A stretch of 42,481 bases of DNA from Vulcanimicrobiia bacterium. GTDB taxonomy: Bacteria > Vulcanimicrobiota > Vulcanimicrobiia > Vulcanimicrobiales > Vulcanimicrobiaceae. The translations under genes and the position numbers were made by a program. The stretch lies in contig JANWKW010000088.1 of NCBI GenBank assembly GCA_025451135.1, positions 1 to 42,481 on the forward strand, in the 5' to 3' direction. Below the pieces are notes generated by a model. It saw nothing but the letters and a program-made list of their open reading frames with translations, ran no database searches and was not told the origin of the DNA. Below are positions 7,584 to 15,280 of this stretch, piece after piece; positions within the stretch are counted from its first letter, which is position 1; every line of letters begins with the position of its first letter.

Positions 7584-8529
7584 AGGCTTTCGCGAAGTAC
7601 GTGATCACGATGTCGGCGCCGGCGCGCACGAAGCACGCCAGCGTCTCGTCGATCGCGCGATCGCCGTCGATCCAGCCGTTGGCGACGGCGGCCATCAGCA
7701 TCGAGTACTCGCCGCTCACGTTGTAGACCGCGACCGGCACGTCGAACGCGTCCCGCGCCGCGCGCACGATATCGAGATACGGAAGGCCCGGCTTGACCAT
7801 CACGACGTCGGCGCCTTCTTCGATGTCGAGGGCCATCTCGCGCAGGGCCTCGCGCGCGTTGGGCGGGTCCATCTGATAGGTGCGGCGATCGCCGAACGCC
7901 GGCGCGGAACCGGCCGCTTCGCGGAACGGGCCGTAGTAGGCCGAGGCGTACTTCGCGCTGTAGGCCATCAGGGCGACGTGCTCGTGGCCGTGCGCGTCGA
8001 GCGCTGAGCGCAGGGCCTCGATGCGCCCGTCCATCATATCCGAGGGCGCGATCACGTCGACGCCGCAGGCGGCGTAGGTCAGCGCGGTCTTGACCAGCAG
8101 CGCGACCGTCTCGTCGTTCTTCACGTCGCCGTTCTGGTCGACGATGCCGCAGTGGCCGTGATCGGTGTACTCGCAGCAGCACAGGTCGGCGATCACCGTC
8201 GTCCCGGGGATGGCGGTCTTGATCGCGCGGATGGCGCGCTGCACGACGCCGTCCGGCGCGTAGTTGGAACTGCCGACGGCGTCCTTGTGCGCGGGGATGC
8301 CGAACAGGAGCACGGCGTTGATGCCGAGGCCGGCGAGTTCGCGGCACTCCGCGACCGTGTCGTCGACGGTTCGCCGCGCGATGCCCGGCATCGACGCGAT
8401 CGGTCCGGCGTCGCCGTCGCGTTCGACGACGAAGAGCGGCTGGACGAGCTGATCGAGATGGACGCGATGTTCGCGCACGGCGGCGCGTAGTGCGGCGGTC
8501 CGGCGGAGCCGGCGAGGACGGTGGATCAC
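7561..8529 (-). CDS. hemB: Porphobilinogen synthase (delta-aminolevulinate dehydratase), 3' end anomalous
   Basis: This enzyme condenses two 5-aminolevulinate molecules to porphobilinogen. Schiff-base lysines are K193 in AYSAKYAS and K246 in VVMVKPGLPYLD; the zinc cysteines C117, C119 and C127 are in DLCCCEYTDHGHCG, so it is a zinc-type enzyme. GTG 8529 overlaps the hemC stop by four bases (GTGA). The conserved sequence runs to ITYFAKAYAERH, where HemB normally ends at about 320 residues. No stop follows: the frame stays open to a TGA at 6982, adding about 193 Arg-rich residues that are plainly the wrong frame of mobA. The right boundary given here is where homology should end, not a stop codon. 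A one-base sequencing or assembly error, a lost stop, or a frameshifted hemB-mobA fusion would each explain it. Confidence 0.9.
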
Positions 8530-10025
8530 GGCATACCCTCTTCGAGGATGCCCCGAGCGGCCCTCGCGCCTAGGGCTTCGGCCTCGGCGACGGTCGCGAC
8601 CGTCTCCGTTTCGAGCGAGACCCGCAGGCGATCGCCCACGAACGAGCGGAGCGCCACGTGCATCTGCTCGCCGTCGTAGCGCGCGTGGATGCCGATCGGC
8701 GCGTTGCAGCCCGCCCGCAGGGCGCGCAGGGCGGCGCGTTCGGCCGCGACGCAGCGCTCGGTGGCGTCGTCGTTGACCGCGGCCCGAAGCTCGGCCGCGA
8801 GCGGGCTCGGCTCGGCGCGCATCTCGATCGCGAGCGCGCCCTGGGCGGCCGCCGGCACCAGCTCTTCGACCGGGAACGGCACGGTGTGGGTCGCGCGGAC
8901 CTTGAGACGATTGAGCCCGGCCATCGCCAGCACGATCGCGTCGTACTCGCCTTCGCGCAGCTTGCGCAAGCGCGTGTCGACGTTGCCGCGCACGTCGTCG
9001 TACTGCAGGTCGTCGCGCAGGGCTTGGAGCTGCGCGCGCCGGCGCGGGCTCGACGTGCCGACGCGCGCGCCCGCCGGCAGATCCGCGAACGTCGGATAGC
9101 GTTCGCTGCAGTAGGCGTCGCGTGCGTCTTCGCGTTTGGAGATGGCGACCAGCGTCATGTCGTCGGCCAGCCGGCTCGGCAGATCCTTGCACGAGTGCAC
9201 GGCGTAGTCGGCGCGCCGCTCGCGCAGCGCGAGCTCGAGCTCGGTGACGAACACGTTCTCGCTGCCGATCGCGTTGAGGGGCCGGTCGGTGACGCGATCG
9301 CCGGTGGTCGTGACGTTGAGGATGGTGGTCGCGATGCCGCGCTCGGCCAAGCGCGCCGCGACCGCGCGGGTCTGCGTGAGCGCGAGCGCGCTCGCGCGCG
9401 AGGCGCAGACCGCGGCGTGGGTGACGTCGGGATCGGGCGCGCCCGTCGTGTGCCGTTCGACCAGGTCTTCGGCGAGGTGCTCCATCTGGATCGCGTCCAT
9501 CGCGGCGAGTTCCGCGATCGGCAGTTCGCTCAGCTGCCGCAGGATCGGGGCGGCCTCGTCCGGCGAGATGATGGCGCCGAGATAGGTGTTGGCGTGCGCC
9601 AGGACGCGCGCCGCGCGATCGTATCCGTCGAAGCGGTCGTGGAGATCGCGCGCGATGCGCGCCGCGAAGGCCTTCGGGCTTCCGCCGGGATCGACCCCGA
9701 CCTGCAGTTCGCCCAGGCTCGCGGACGCCAGCAGGTCGACGACCGGGACGCCGGCCGCGAGCGCTTCGGCCGCGGCCTCGGCGTCGGAGGACGGATCGCC
9801 GGTGACGACCACGGCGAGGACGGCGCCGTCGAGGGTATCGCAGACGTCCGCGCCGGCCTCGGCCAGGACGTGGGTAGCGGCGAGCGCGTCGATACCGTCG
9901 CCGATGACGGCGACGCGACGACCGGCGACGCGAAGTGAGGCGAGCAGTGCTGTGGTTGTGATGACCGCGCATGATTTCGCAATCCGGCCGCAAACAACTG
10001 CTTCTGTGCAACAGGGTATCGGCAC
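8526..10025 (-). CDS. hemC: Hydroxymethylbilane synthase fused to an N-terminal Met8/CysG-like domain
   Basis: The C-terminal 300 residues are porphobilinogen deaminase, which builds hydroxymethylbilane: CASRASALALTQTR (substrate Arg), AVHSCKDLPS with catalytic Asp, VGTSSPRRRAQL, DDVRGNVDTRL, AAAQGALAIE, and GCNAPIG with the dipyrromethane-binding cysteine. In front lie about 200 extra residues. They contain RRVAVIGDGIDALAA (Rossmann NAD-binding loop), a VPVVDLL segment matching the VNVVD catalytic-Asp region of precorrin-2 dehydrogenase, and DPGGSPKAFAARIARDL, matching the TGGKSPxLAR stretch of Met8/CysG. The Rossmann part is shorter than usual. The start is unclear: GTG 10025 is in frame, but a CTG at 9947 sits just before the domain, and the AT-richer bases 9950-10005 look intergenic. 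Overlaps hemB by four bases. Confidence 0.93.
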   Translation of the reverse strand: MPIPCCTEAVVCGRIAKSCAVITTTALLASLRVAGRRVAVIGDGIDALAATHVLAEAGADVCDTLDGAVLAVVVTGDPSSDAEAAAEALAAGVPVVDLLASASLGELQVGVDPGGSPKAFAARIARDLHDRFDGYDRAARVLAHANTYLGAIISPDEAAPILRQLSELPIAELAAMDAIQMEHLAEDLVERHTTGAPDPDVTHAAVCASRASALALTQTRAVAARLAERGIATTILNVTTTGDRVTDRPLNAIGSENVFVTELELALRERRADYAVHSCKDLPSRLADDMTLVAISKREDARDAYCSERYPTFADLPAGARVGTSSPRRRAQLQALRDDLQYDDVRGNVDTRLRKLREGEYDAIVLAMAGLNRLKVRATHTVPFPVEELVPAAAQGALAIEMRAEPSPLAAELRAAVNDDATERCVAAERAALRALRAGCNAPIGIHARYDGEQMHVALRSFVGDRLRVSLETETVATVAEAEALGARAARGILEEGMP

Positions 10026-11673
10026 CGGACGTCCCGCGCGTGCCGCCGTCGCGGGCGCCGTCGTCGCCGCCTTCGTCACCCTGCCGGGTCTGGGCGCCGG
10101 ATCGCTCTGGGACAATAGCGAGACCGCCTACGGCGAGGTCGCGCGCGAGATCCTCCTGACGCACGACTGGCTGGTGATGCACCTCAACGGCCATCCGTGG
10201 TACGTCCAGCCACCGCTCTACTTCTGGATCGCGGCGATCTGCGCCAAGCTCTTCGGCGTCACGTCGTTCGCTCTGCGGCTGCCCGCGGCGCTCGCGACCG
10301 TCGCGATGGGCGCGATGACGGGGTATGCGGTCGCCCGCCAGGTCGGCACGCGGGCCGGGATCTTCGCGAGCATCATCTTATCGACGTGCCTGATGCAGGC
10401 GGTGGTCGGGCGGATGGCCATCATGGACGCGTTGCTCGACCTGGCGGTGGCGTTCGCGATCTTCTGGTGGTTCCGCGCGCTGCAGACCGGGCGCGACCGC
10501 TACGTCATCTTCGGCTGGGTCGCGGCCGCCCTCGGCTTCCTGGTCAAGGGCCCGGTCGCGCCCGTCCTGGCGCTGCTCGTGATCGTGCCGTATGCGATCT
10601 GGAACCGCCGGGCCGAGACGATCCGGCTCCCGAGCGCGCGCGCCTGGATCGTCTCGGTGCTGGTCTTCGTCGCGATCGTCGCTCCGTGGTACGTCTTATT
10701 GGTCTCGCGCGACGGCATCGCGGCCGTGCAGATCCAGATCATGAAATACACCGTGGGCCGGTTCACCGGCGTGATCGAGAACCAGGCCGGGCCGATCTGG
10801 TACTACCTGCCGGTCATGGTGATCGGGTTCTTCCCGTGGATCGCTTTCCTCCCGGTCGCGCTCGCATGGGGTATCGCGCGCCTGCGATCCGCACAGACAT
10901 CGCCCGAGACCGCGCGACTAGTGCGCTTGGCGATCGTCTGGACGGTCGTGCCGCTGGTGTTCTTCAGCCTGGCGAAGACCAAGCTGCCGAACTACATCGC
11001 GCTCGAGTTCCCGGCGACCGCGCTGCTGGCGGGCCTGTACTTCGATGCGATGGCGACCGACGGGCGTCGCCGGCTGGGCCTGATCGTCTCGGCCGCGACG
11101 GTCCCGGTCTTCATCGGTCTGATGGCGATCGCGATCGCCATCTTCGCGCGCGACAACCGGTTGACGGCCGACGTCCACGAGCTGGTGCCGGATCTCATCG
11201 CGATGGGCGCGACGCTCGCGGCCGGCGCGCTCCTGACGCTGGTCTTCGTCGCGCGACGCCGGACGCTGGCGTATGCGCCGTACGCGCTGGGCGTCGCGAT
11301 GCTCGTGATGGTCGACGTGATGGCGGTGGTCGCGCTGCCGCACGCCGAGGCGTTCAAGCCGGTGCCCGCGCTCGCGCAGACGATCCAGGCCCAACGCCGC
11401 GACGGCGACGTGGTAGCGATCCAGAGCGTGGCCGGCGGCAACGCCCTGGTGTTCTACACGCAGCCGACGGTCGCGGTGCTGGCCGCGCCCGACGCGCCGG
11501 CCAACGACCTCGGCGAATCCGCCCGCAGCATCATCTGCGCCGCGCCGCGCGCGTTCGTCATCGCGCCCAAGAAGCGGCCGGCGTTCGATCCGACCTATGG
11601 CCGCAGCCGCCGCATCATCGCCGAGTCGGGGCGGGCCGTCCTGTTCCTCTACGACGGCCCGCGCTGCACGTAG
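9961..11673 (+). CDS. ArnT/PMT-type membrane glycosyltransferase (GT39/GT83-like)
   Basis: About 570 residues with roughly 12 hydrophobic segments. The first periplasmic loop has LGAGSLWDNSETAYGEVA, equivalent to the catalytic Asp-Glu loop of the PMT_2 family, although the pair here is D-N-S-E. WYVQPPLYFWIAA matches the conserved KPPLYFW motif, and GFLVKGPVAPVLAL follows. A soluble periplasmic domain sits at the C-terminus. Relatives transfer sugars from polyprenyl-phosphate donors to lipid A or proteins; the acceptor here is unknown. ATG 9961 gives the longest supported form, but GTG 10006 is equally plausible and would clear the divergent hemC start. The gene ends six bases before the next convergent gene. 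Confidence 0.88.
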   Translation: MTAHDFAIRPQTTASVQQGIGTGRPARAAVAGAVVAAFVTLPGLGAGSLWDNSETAYGEVAREILLTHDWLVMHLNGHPWYVQPPLYFWIAAICAKLFGVTSFALRLPAALATVAMGAMTGYAVARQVGTRAGIFASIILSTCLMQAVVGRMAIMDALLDLAVAFAIFWWFRALQTGRDRYVIFGWVAAALGFLVKGPVAPVLALLVIVPYAIWNRRAETIRLPSARAWIVSVLVFVAIVAPWYVLLVSRDGIAAVQIQIMKYTVGRFTGVIENQAGPIWYYLPVMVIGFFPWIAFLPVALAWGIARLRSAQTSPETARLVRLAIVWTVVPLVFFSLAKTKLPNYIALEFPATALLAGLYFDAMATDGRRRLGLIVSAATVPVFIGLMAIAIAIFARDNRLTADVHELVPDLIAMGATLAAGALLTLVFVARRRTLAYAPYALGVAMLVMVDVMAVVALPHAEAFKPVPALAQTIQAQRRDGDVVAIQSVAGGNALVFYTQPTVAVLAAPDAPANDLGESARSIICAAPRAFVIAPKKRPAFDPTYGRSRRIIAESGRAVLFLYDGPRCT

Positions 11674-11679
11674 CCGTTC

Positions 11680-12126
11680 CTACATCGGGGCGGTCGGACA
11701 GATCTTCGCGACGGCGGATGCGGGGATGTAGTACGCGTGGATGTCGTAGTGCGAGAACTCCATCCCGGGATGTCCGTTCGTGTGCTGGATGTCGACGTGA
11801 TCGATCGTGTGTCCCGGCAGCGGTTTGAGATCCAGAAAGCTCTTCCCGGCGGCGAAATCCTTCGGCGTCAGCATGACTTCGCTGAAGATGACCTGACCCC
11901 GATACGTCCCGTAGAGTACGGTGCCGTTGAGCGGCGCTTTGAGATTCGCCCAATGCTCGCCCATCTGACGGACGCACGGCGAAACGAGCACGTATCCGGC
12001 CGGGATGCCGGCCGGAACGATCTTCGGCTGGGGCGGCAGCGGCGGCGGCGCGGCGGCTCGGGCACCGGCGCCGAGAAACGCGAGCGAACACGCGAGGGCG
12101 AAACCCGTGGCTAGGGTACGCGTCAT
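11680..12126 (-). CDS. Small secreted protein, possibly TTHB210-like/DUF5602
   Basis: A 148-residue protein with a clear signal peptide (hydrophobic core to about residue 22, AGARA cleavage region) and a proline-rich mature start. The body has MGEHWANLKAP, GTVLYGTYRGQVIFSEVMLT and FSHYDIHAYYIP. This pattern (HW...AP, a G-tyrosine strand, then a HYDIHxY metal-like cluster) recalls the TTHB210-like/DUF5602 domain, whose function is unknown. An excellent AGGAGG site sits upstream of ATG 12126. The terminator of the cytochrome operon ends only a few bases before that site, so expression may depend on read-through. The protein call is firm and the family name tentative. Confidence 0.78.
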   Translation of the reverse strand: MTRTLATGFALACSLAFLGAGARAAAPPPLPPQPKIVPAGIPAGYVLVSPCVRQMGEHWANLKAPLNGTVLYGTYRGQVIFSEVMLTPKDFAAGKSFLDLKPLPGHTIDHVDIQHTNGHPGMEFSHYDIHAYYIPASAVAKICPTAPM

Positions 12127-12140
12127 GGACTCCCTCCTAC

Positions 12141-12173
12141 AAAAGCGACGAGGACCGGCAGATGCCGGTCCTC
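12141..12173 (-). terminator. Intrinsic terminator after the cytochrome b-c gene
   Basis: A perfect 11-bp inverted repeat (GAGGACCGGCA / TGCCGGTCCTC, two-base loop) spans 12150-12173. On the minus strand it is followed by GTCGC and a run of four T. It lies 39 bases past the cytochrome b-c stop and directly abuts the ribosome-binding site of the next gene. Confidence 0.85.
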
Positions 12174-12211
12174 GCTTGCTTTGTCCGCCGACGCGCGGTC
12201 GCCTGTTCGGC

Positions 12212-13612
12212 TTACTTGAGCGTGCGGATGTAGCCGACGACGGCGTCGATCTCGGCCGGCTTGAGGGTGCCCTTCCAGGCGGGCATCATGCCGTCGTACT
12301 TCGTGCCGTTGACGGCGATCGCGCCGTGCAGGCCGTTGGCCACGATGTCGGTCACCTTGGCGACCGGACCTTGGACGACCGGATTGCCGGCCAGCGGCGG
12401 GAACGCGCCGGGCGAGCCCGCACCGGTCGCGCCGTGGCACGACGAGCAGTTGGCCGCATAGACCTTCGAGCCGTCGACGGCGCTCGGCGCGGCGGACGTC
12501 GTGGTGGTGGTCGTCGACGCGGGCGCGACGATCTTCGAACCGTCGACCGGCTTGTAGCTCGAGGCGGCTTCCTTCGCGGCGATGCCGGCCTGGCTCCAGA
12601 ACGTCAGGCCGAGGATGATCGCCATCGCGATCGTGAGCATCCAGAGGATCGGCTTGCGCGATCCGAACGTGCGGGTCGTGCTGCGGTCGATCCACGGCAG
12701 CAGCACCAGGATGGTGGTCGCGATGCCCGGGATGATGATCGCGCCGACGATCTCCAGGCTGCCCGGCACGAGGTTGAGCAGGCCGAAGAGATCCAGGAAG
12801 TACCACGCCGGATACGGCACGAACTGCGACTGCGTCGGATCCGCCTTCGCGTCGAGACCCGGCGGCGCGATGAACGAGAGCCCGATGATGATCAGGAAGA
12901 TCACGAACGACGCGACCGTGTCCATGAACATCTGATCCGGCCAGAAGCGTCCGGGCTTGAGCGGACGCGGGTCCTCGACCGGCGGGCCGGCCGGGCCGTT
13001 GTGGCGGAAGATCGCCAGGTGCGCGCCGACCAGCGCGACCAGCGCCGCCGGCATCAGCCAGACGTGCAGGCCGAAGAAACGGTTGATCGTGAGCGTGCCC
13101 ATGGTCGTGCCGTCCTGCGCGAACGTCTGGATGAAGTTGCCGACCACCGGCATCGTCAGCGTCAGATTGATCGCGACCTGCGACGCGAAGTACGCGTTCA
13201 TGTCCCACGGCAGCAGGTAGCCGGTCAGGCCGAGCACCATGGTGACCAGCAGCAGCAGCACGCCGACGATCCATTGGATCTCGCGCGGCGACTTGTACGC
13301 GCCCCACACCACCACTTGAAGCAGGTGCAGGAAGACCAGCGAGATCATCGCCGACGCGCCCCAATAGTGCATCGAGAGCACGAAGTGCTGGAACGGGTTG
13401 TTGTAGATGGCTTGCGTCGACTCCCACGCCGTGTTCGCCGACGGGGCGTAGAAGAACGTCAGGAAGATGCCGGTCACGATCTGCAGGATCATCGCGAAGA
13501 TGGTCGCGGATCCGAAGACGTACCAGTAGCTCGCGCCGCCCGGGATGTCTTCCGTCAGAAAGTCCTTCGCCATCGTGACGAAGCCGGTGCGCTGATCGAT
13601 CCAGTTGAGCAT
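12212..13612 (-). CDS. Cytochrome b of a bc complex fused to a C-terminal cytochrome c domain
   Basis: A 466-residue membrane protein combining full-length cytochrome b (residues 1-350) with a monoheme cytochrome c domain. Heme-b ligands are H82/H96 (13 residues between) and H183/H198 (14 between, the b6-type spacing). The quinol-oxidation motif is P268-A-W-Y rather than PEWY. A Thr/Ala/Ser-rich linker (about 362-378) leads to C389-S-S-C-H, with a likely Met axial ligand in GMMPAW (441-446). The complex oxidises quinol and passes electrons to cytochrome c; here the c domain is tethered to the b subunit, so a separate cytochrome c1 is not needed. ATG 13612, preceded by AGAGGGA. It follows the Rieske gene by 15 bases. 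Heme attachment fits the CcsA/CcsB genes upstream. Confidence 0.95.
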   Translation of the reverse strand: MLNWIDQRTGFVTMAKDFLTEDIPGGASYWYVFGSATIFAMILQIVTGIFLTFFYAPSANTAWESTQAIYNNPFQHFVLSMHYWGASAMISLVFLHLLQVVVWGAYKSPREIQWIVGVLLLLVTMVLGLTGYLLPWDMNAYFASQVAINLTLTMPVVGNFIQTFAQDGTTMGTLTINRFFGLHVWLMPAALVALVGAHLAIFRHNGPAGPPVEDPRPLKPGRFWPDQMFMDTVASFVIFLIIIGLSFIAPPGLDAKADPTQSQFVPYPAWYFLDLFGLLNLVPGSLEIVGAIIIPGIATTILVLLPWIDRSTTRTFGSRKPILWMLTIAMAIILGLTFWSQAGIAAKEAASSYKPVDGSKIVAPASTTTTTTSAAPSAVDGSKVYAANCSSCHGATGAGSPGAFPPLAGNPVVQGPVAKVTDIVANGLHGAIAVNGTKYDGMMPAWKGTLKPAEIDAVVGYIRTLK

Positions 13613-13627
13613 TGTGCGCTGTCCCTC

Positions 13628-14275
13628 TTAGCTCGTGTACGATACGACGATGCGGTCGGGGACCGTCGGCGCGTAGCGGATCCACGTGATCTCCGCCGTT
13701 CCGCTCTGCTCGCGCAGCGGGAGCGGGTCGAGGCCGCGGTCGGCCGGACCGGCGAGATGATCGCCCTCCGGGCCGAACTGCGAGCCGTGGCACGGGCACA
13801 AGAACTTGCCGGCCGAGTCGTCGTAGTTGAAGCGGCAGCCGAGATGCGGACAGATCGGGCTGAAGATCGCGAAGCCCATGTTCACCGCCGGGTAGGGCAC
13901 GTCGCCGCCCTTGACCTCGTAGATGTCCGGGCGGAGCTTTTTGAACTTCTCCACGTCGACTTTGACGCCCCAGACGGACTCGGGCGAGGAGTCTTCGGGC
14001 AGATACGCATCCTTGTTCTTGAGGACGAAGTCGATCTTGACGGGCTTGTCGGTCGAGCTCTGGAGCTCTTTCCAGCCGGCCGCGTCGAGCGCCGTCCAGG
14101 CGCCGCCGCCGGCTCCGGTCTTCGGAAGGAGCGACCCGACGATCGGGATCGCGAGGCCGAGGCCGATGATGCCGCCCAGCGTCAGGGTGGCGTTGGCCAT
14201 GAAGGTTCGGCGGGTGACTTCTTCGGGCGTACCCGGGTCGTCATACGCGGACGGGCCGCGGTGGTCGTTCGACAA
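13628..14275 (-). CDS. Rieske iron-sulfur protein of the bc complex
   Basis: A 215-residue protein carrying the [2Fe-2S] ligands C142-P-H144-L-G-C147 and C160-P-C162-H163-G-S, so both Cys-His pairs and the structural disulfide cysteines are present. The N-terminus has a twin-arginine motif (R22-R23-T-F-M) followed by one membrane segment, as expected for an uncleaved Tat-exported anchor; tatA and tatC are in the same neighbourhood. It accepts the first quinol electron and passes it to the c-type heme. It starts at TTG 14275, with CGGAG upstream. The 5' leader holds a long inverted repeat (14290-14341). It is co-transcribed with the cytochrome b-c fusion 15 bases downstream. Confidence 0.96.
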   Translation of the reverse strand: MSNDHRGPSAYDDPGTPEEVTRRTFMANATLTLGGIIGLGLAIPIVGSLLPKTGAGGGAWTALDAAGWKELQSSTDKPVKIDFVLKNKDAYLPEDSSPESVWGVKVDVEKFKKLRPDIYEVKGGDVPYPAVNMGFAIFSPICPHLGCRFNYDDSAGKFLCPCHGSQFGPEGDHLAGPADRGLDPLPLREQSGTAEITWIRYAPTVPDRIVVSYTS

Positions 14276-14289
14276 GGTTGTAATCTCCG

Positions 14290-14341
14290 GAATCGCAACG
14301 GGAACGAGACCCGTCCTAGGGGGCGGTGTTCTTTGCGATTC
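14290..14341 (-). promoter_or_regulatory. Structured 5' leader of the Rieske/cytochrome b operon
   Basis: A perfect 9-bp inverted repeat (GAATCGCAA at 14290-14298, TTGCGATTC at 14333-14341) encloses a second small stem (ACGGG 14298-14302, CCCGT 14310-14314). The proximal arm directly borders the ribosome-binding site CGGAG (14285-14289). A TAGAAT hexamer, 5 of 6 to the -10 consensus, lies at 14338-14343 on the minus strand without a good -35. The region could be a regulator-binding palindrome or an mRNA structure that gates translation; the sequence alone cannot decide. Confidence 0.4.
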
Positions 14342-14370
14342 TACGCGGCCCTTCGAGGGCGCCGCCGCTA

Positions 14371-14395
14371 CAAAAGAGGGCGGCCGGAACCGGCC
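14371..14395 (-). terminator. Terminator after ccsA
   Basis: Reading the minus strand past the ccsA stop (14411), a GGCCGG-TT-CCGGCC hairpin (14382-14395) is followed by GCCCTCTTTTG, with the T run at 14372-14375. It separates the ccsA end of the maturation operon from the Rieske/cytochrome b operon, which therefore probably has its own promoter. Confidence 0.65.
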
Positions 14396-14410
14396 CGGCC
14401 CGGGGACGGG

Positions 14411-15280
14411 CTAGCGCTGGTACGCGTGGAGGCCGGCGTGGATGAAGATGTTGACGCCGAGGTAGGTGAACAGCACCACGAAAAAGCTCGCGAAGCAGAT
14501 CCAGGCGCTGGCCATCCCGCGCCATGCGTTGCGGGTGTGCAGATGCATGTAGATCGCGTAGGCGATCCAGGACGACATCGCGGCGGTCTCTTTGGGATCC
14601 CACTGCCAGTAGGCGCCCCACGCCTCGTGCGCCCACATCGCCCCGGTGATGATGCCCAGCGTGAGCAGCGGCAGGCCGACCGCGACCGCCCGATAGGTCA
14701 GCACGTCGAGCTGCGGCAGCGACGGGAAGGAGGCGAGCCAGCCGCCGGTCGCGGCGACCGAGGCTTGTCCGCCCGCGGTCGCCATGGCCGCGGTCTTGGC
14801 GAGCGAGCGTTCGACGTAGTAGCGCACGAGATAGAGCCCCGCGAGCACGAACGAGACGAGGAACGCGCCGTACGAGGAGACGACCAGCGGCACGTGGATC
14901 TTGGCCCAATACGACTGCAGGGACGGGACCGCCGGCATGGTGCCTTCGTTCCAGGTGGTCGCGTAGGCGAGGAACAGGGCGGCGATCGCGATCACGAAGC
15001 CGCCCGCGAACCACAGGTCGTAGCGGATCGCGAAGATGATGAAGATCAACACGGCGACGGCCGCGAAGAGCGAGAGCGAACCGTAGAGGTTGAGCAGCGG
15101 CCAGATGCCGGTGATCTCGAAGCGGGCGATCAGCTGCGCGAACTGCGCGGCGCATCCCAGCACCGCGAGCGGGGCGCCGAACGCGCGCAGCGCCGGCTGC
15201 CGGGTGAAGAAGTAGGCGAGCAGGGCCAGCGCGGCGATCGCGTACGCCGCGAGCGCCAGTTTCATCAGGACGATGTCCAT
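14411..15280 (-). CDS. ccsA: Cytochrome c biogenesis protein CcsA/ResC
   Basis: A 289-residue, roughly eight-pass membrane protein of the System II cytochrome c synthetase. The tryptophan-rich heme-handling motif is present as GAYWQWDPKETAAMSSW near residue 220. Flanking conserved histidines are at HEAWG just before it, at YMHLHTRNAW after it, and in KIHVPLVVSSY. With CcsB it exports heme and attaches it to CXXCH motifs outside the membrane; the cytochrome c domain fused to cytochrome b is an obvious substrate. ATG 15280 is preferred because GGAAGG lies just upstream; an internal ATG at 15265 would overlap the ccsB stop by one base. It overlaps ccsB by 16 bases. Confidence 0.95.
   Translation of the reverse strand: MDIVLMKLALAAYAIAALALLAYFFTRQPALRAFGAPLAVLGCAAQFAQLIARFEITGIWPLLNLYGSLSLFAAVAVLIFIIFAIRYDLWFAGGFVIAIAALFLAYATTWNEGTMPAVPSLQSYWAKIHVPLVVSSYGAFLVSFVLAGLYLVRYYVERSLAKTAAMATAGGQASVAATGGWLASFPSLPQLDVLTYRAVAVGLPLLTLGIITGAMWAHEAWGAYWQWDPKETAAMSSWIAYAIYMHLHTRNAWRGMASAWICFASFFVVLFTYLGVNIFIHAGLHAYQR

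Noticed and set aside
6982..10194. A single 1070-residue open frame on the minus strand
   Set aside because: Only its middle (hemB, 8529 to about 7567) is real. The first part is the wrong frame of hemC and the last part the wrong frame of mobA, both shown by Arg/Pro-rich composition.
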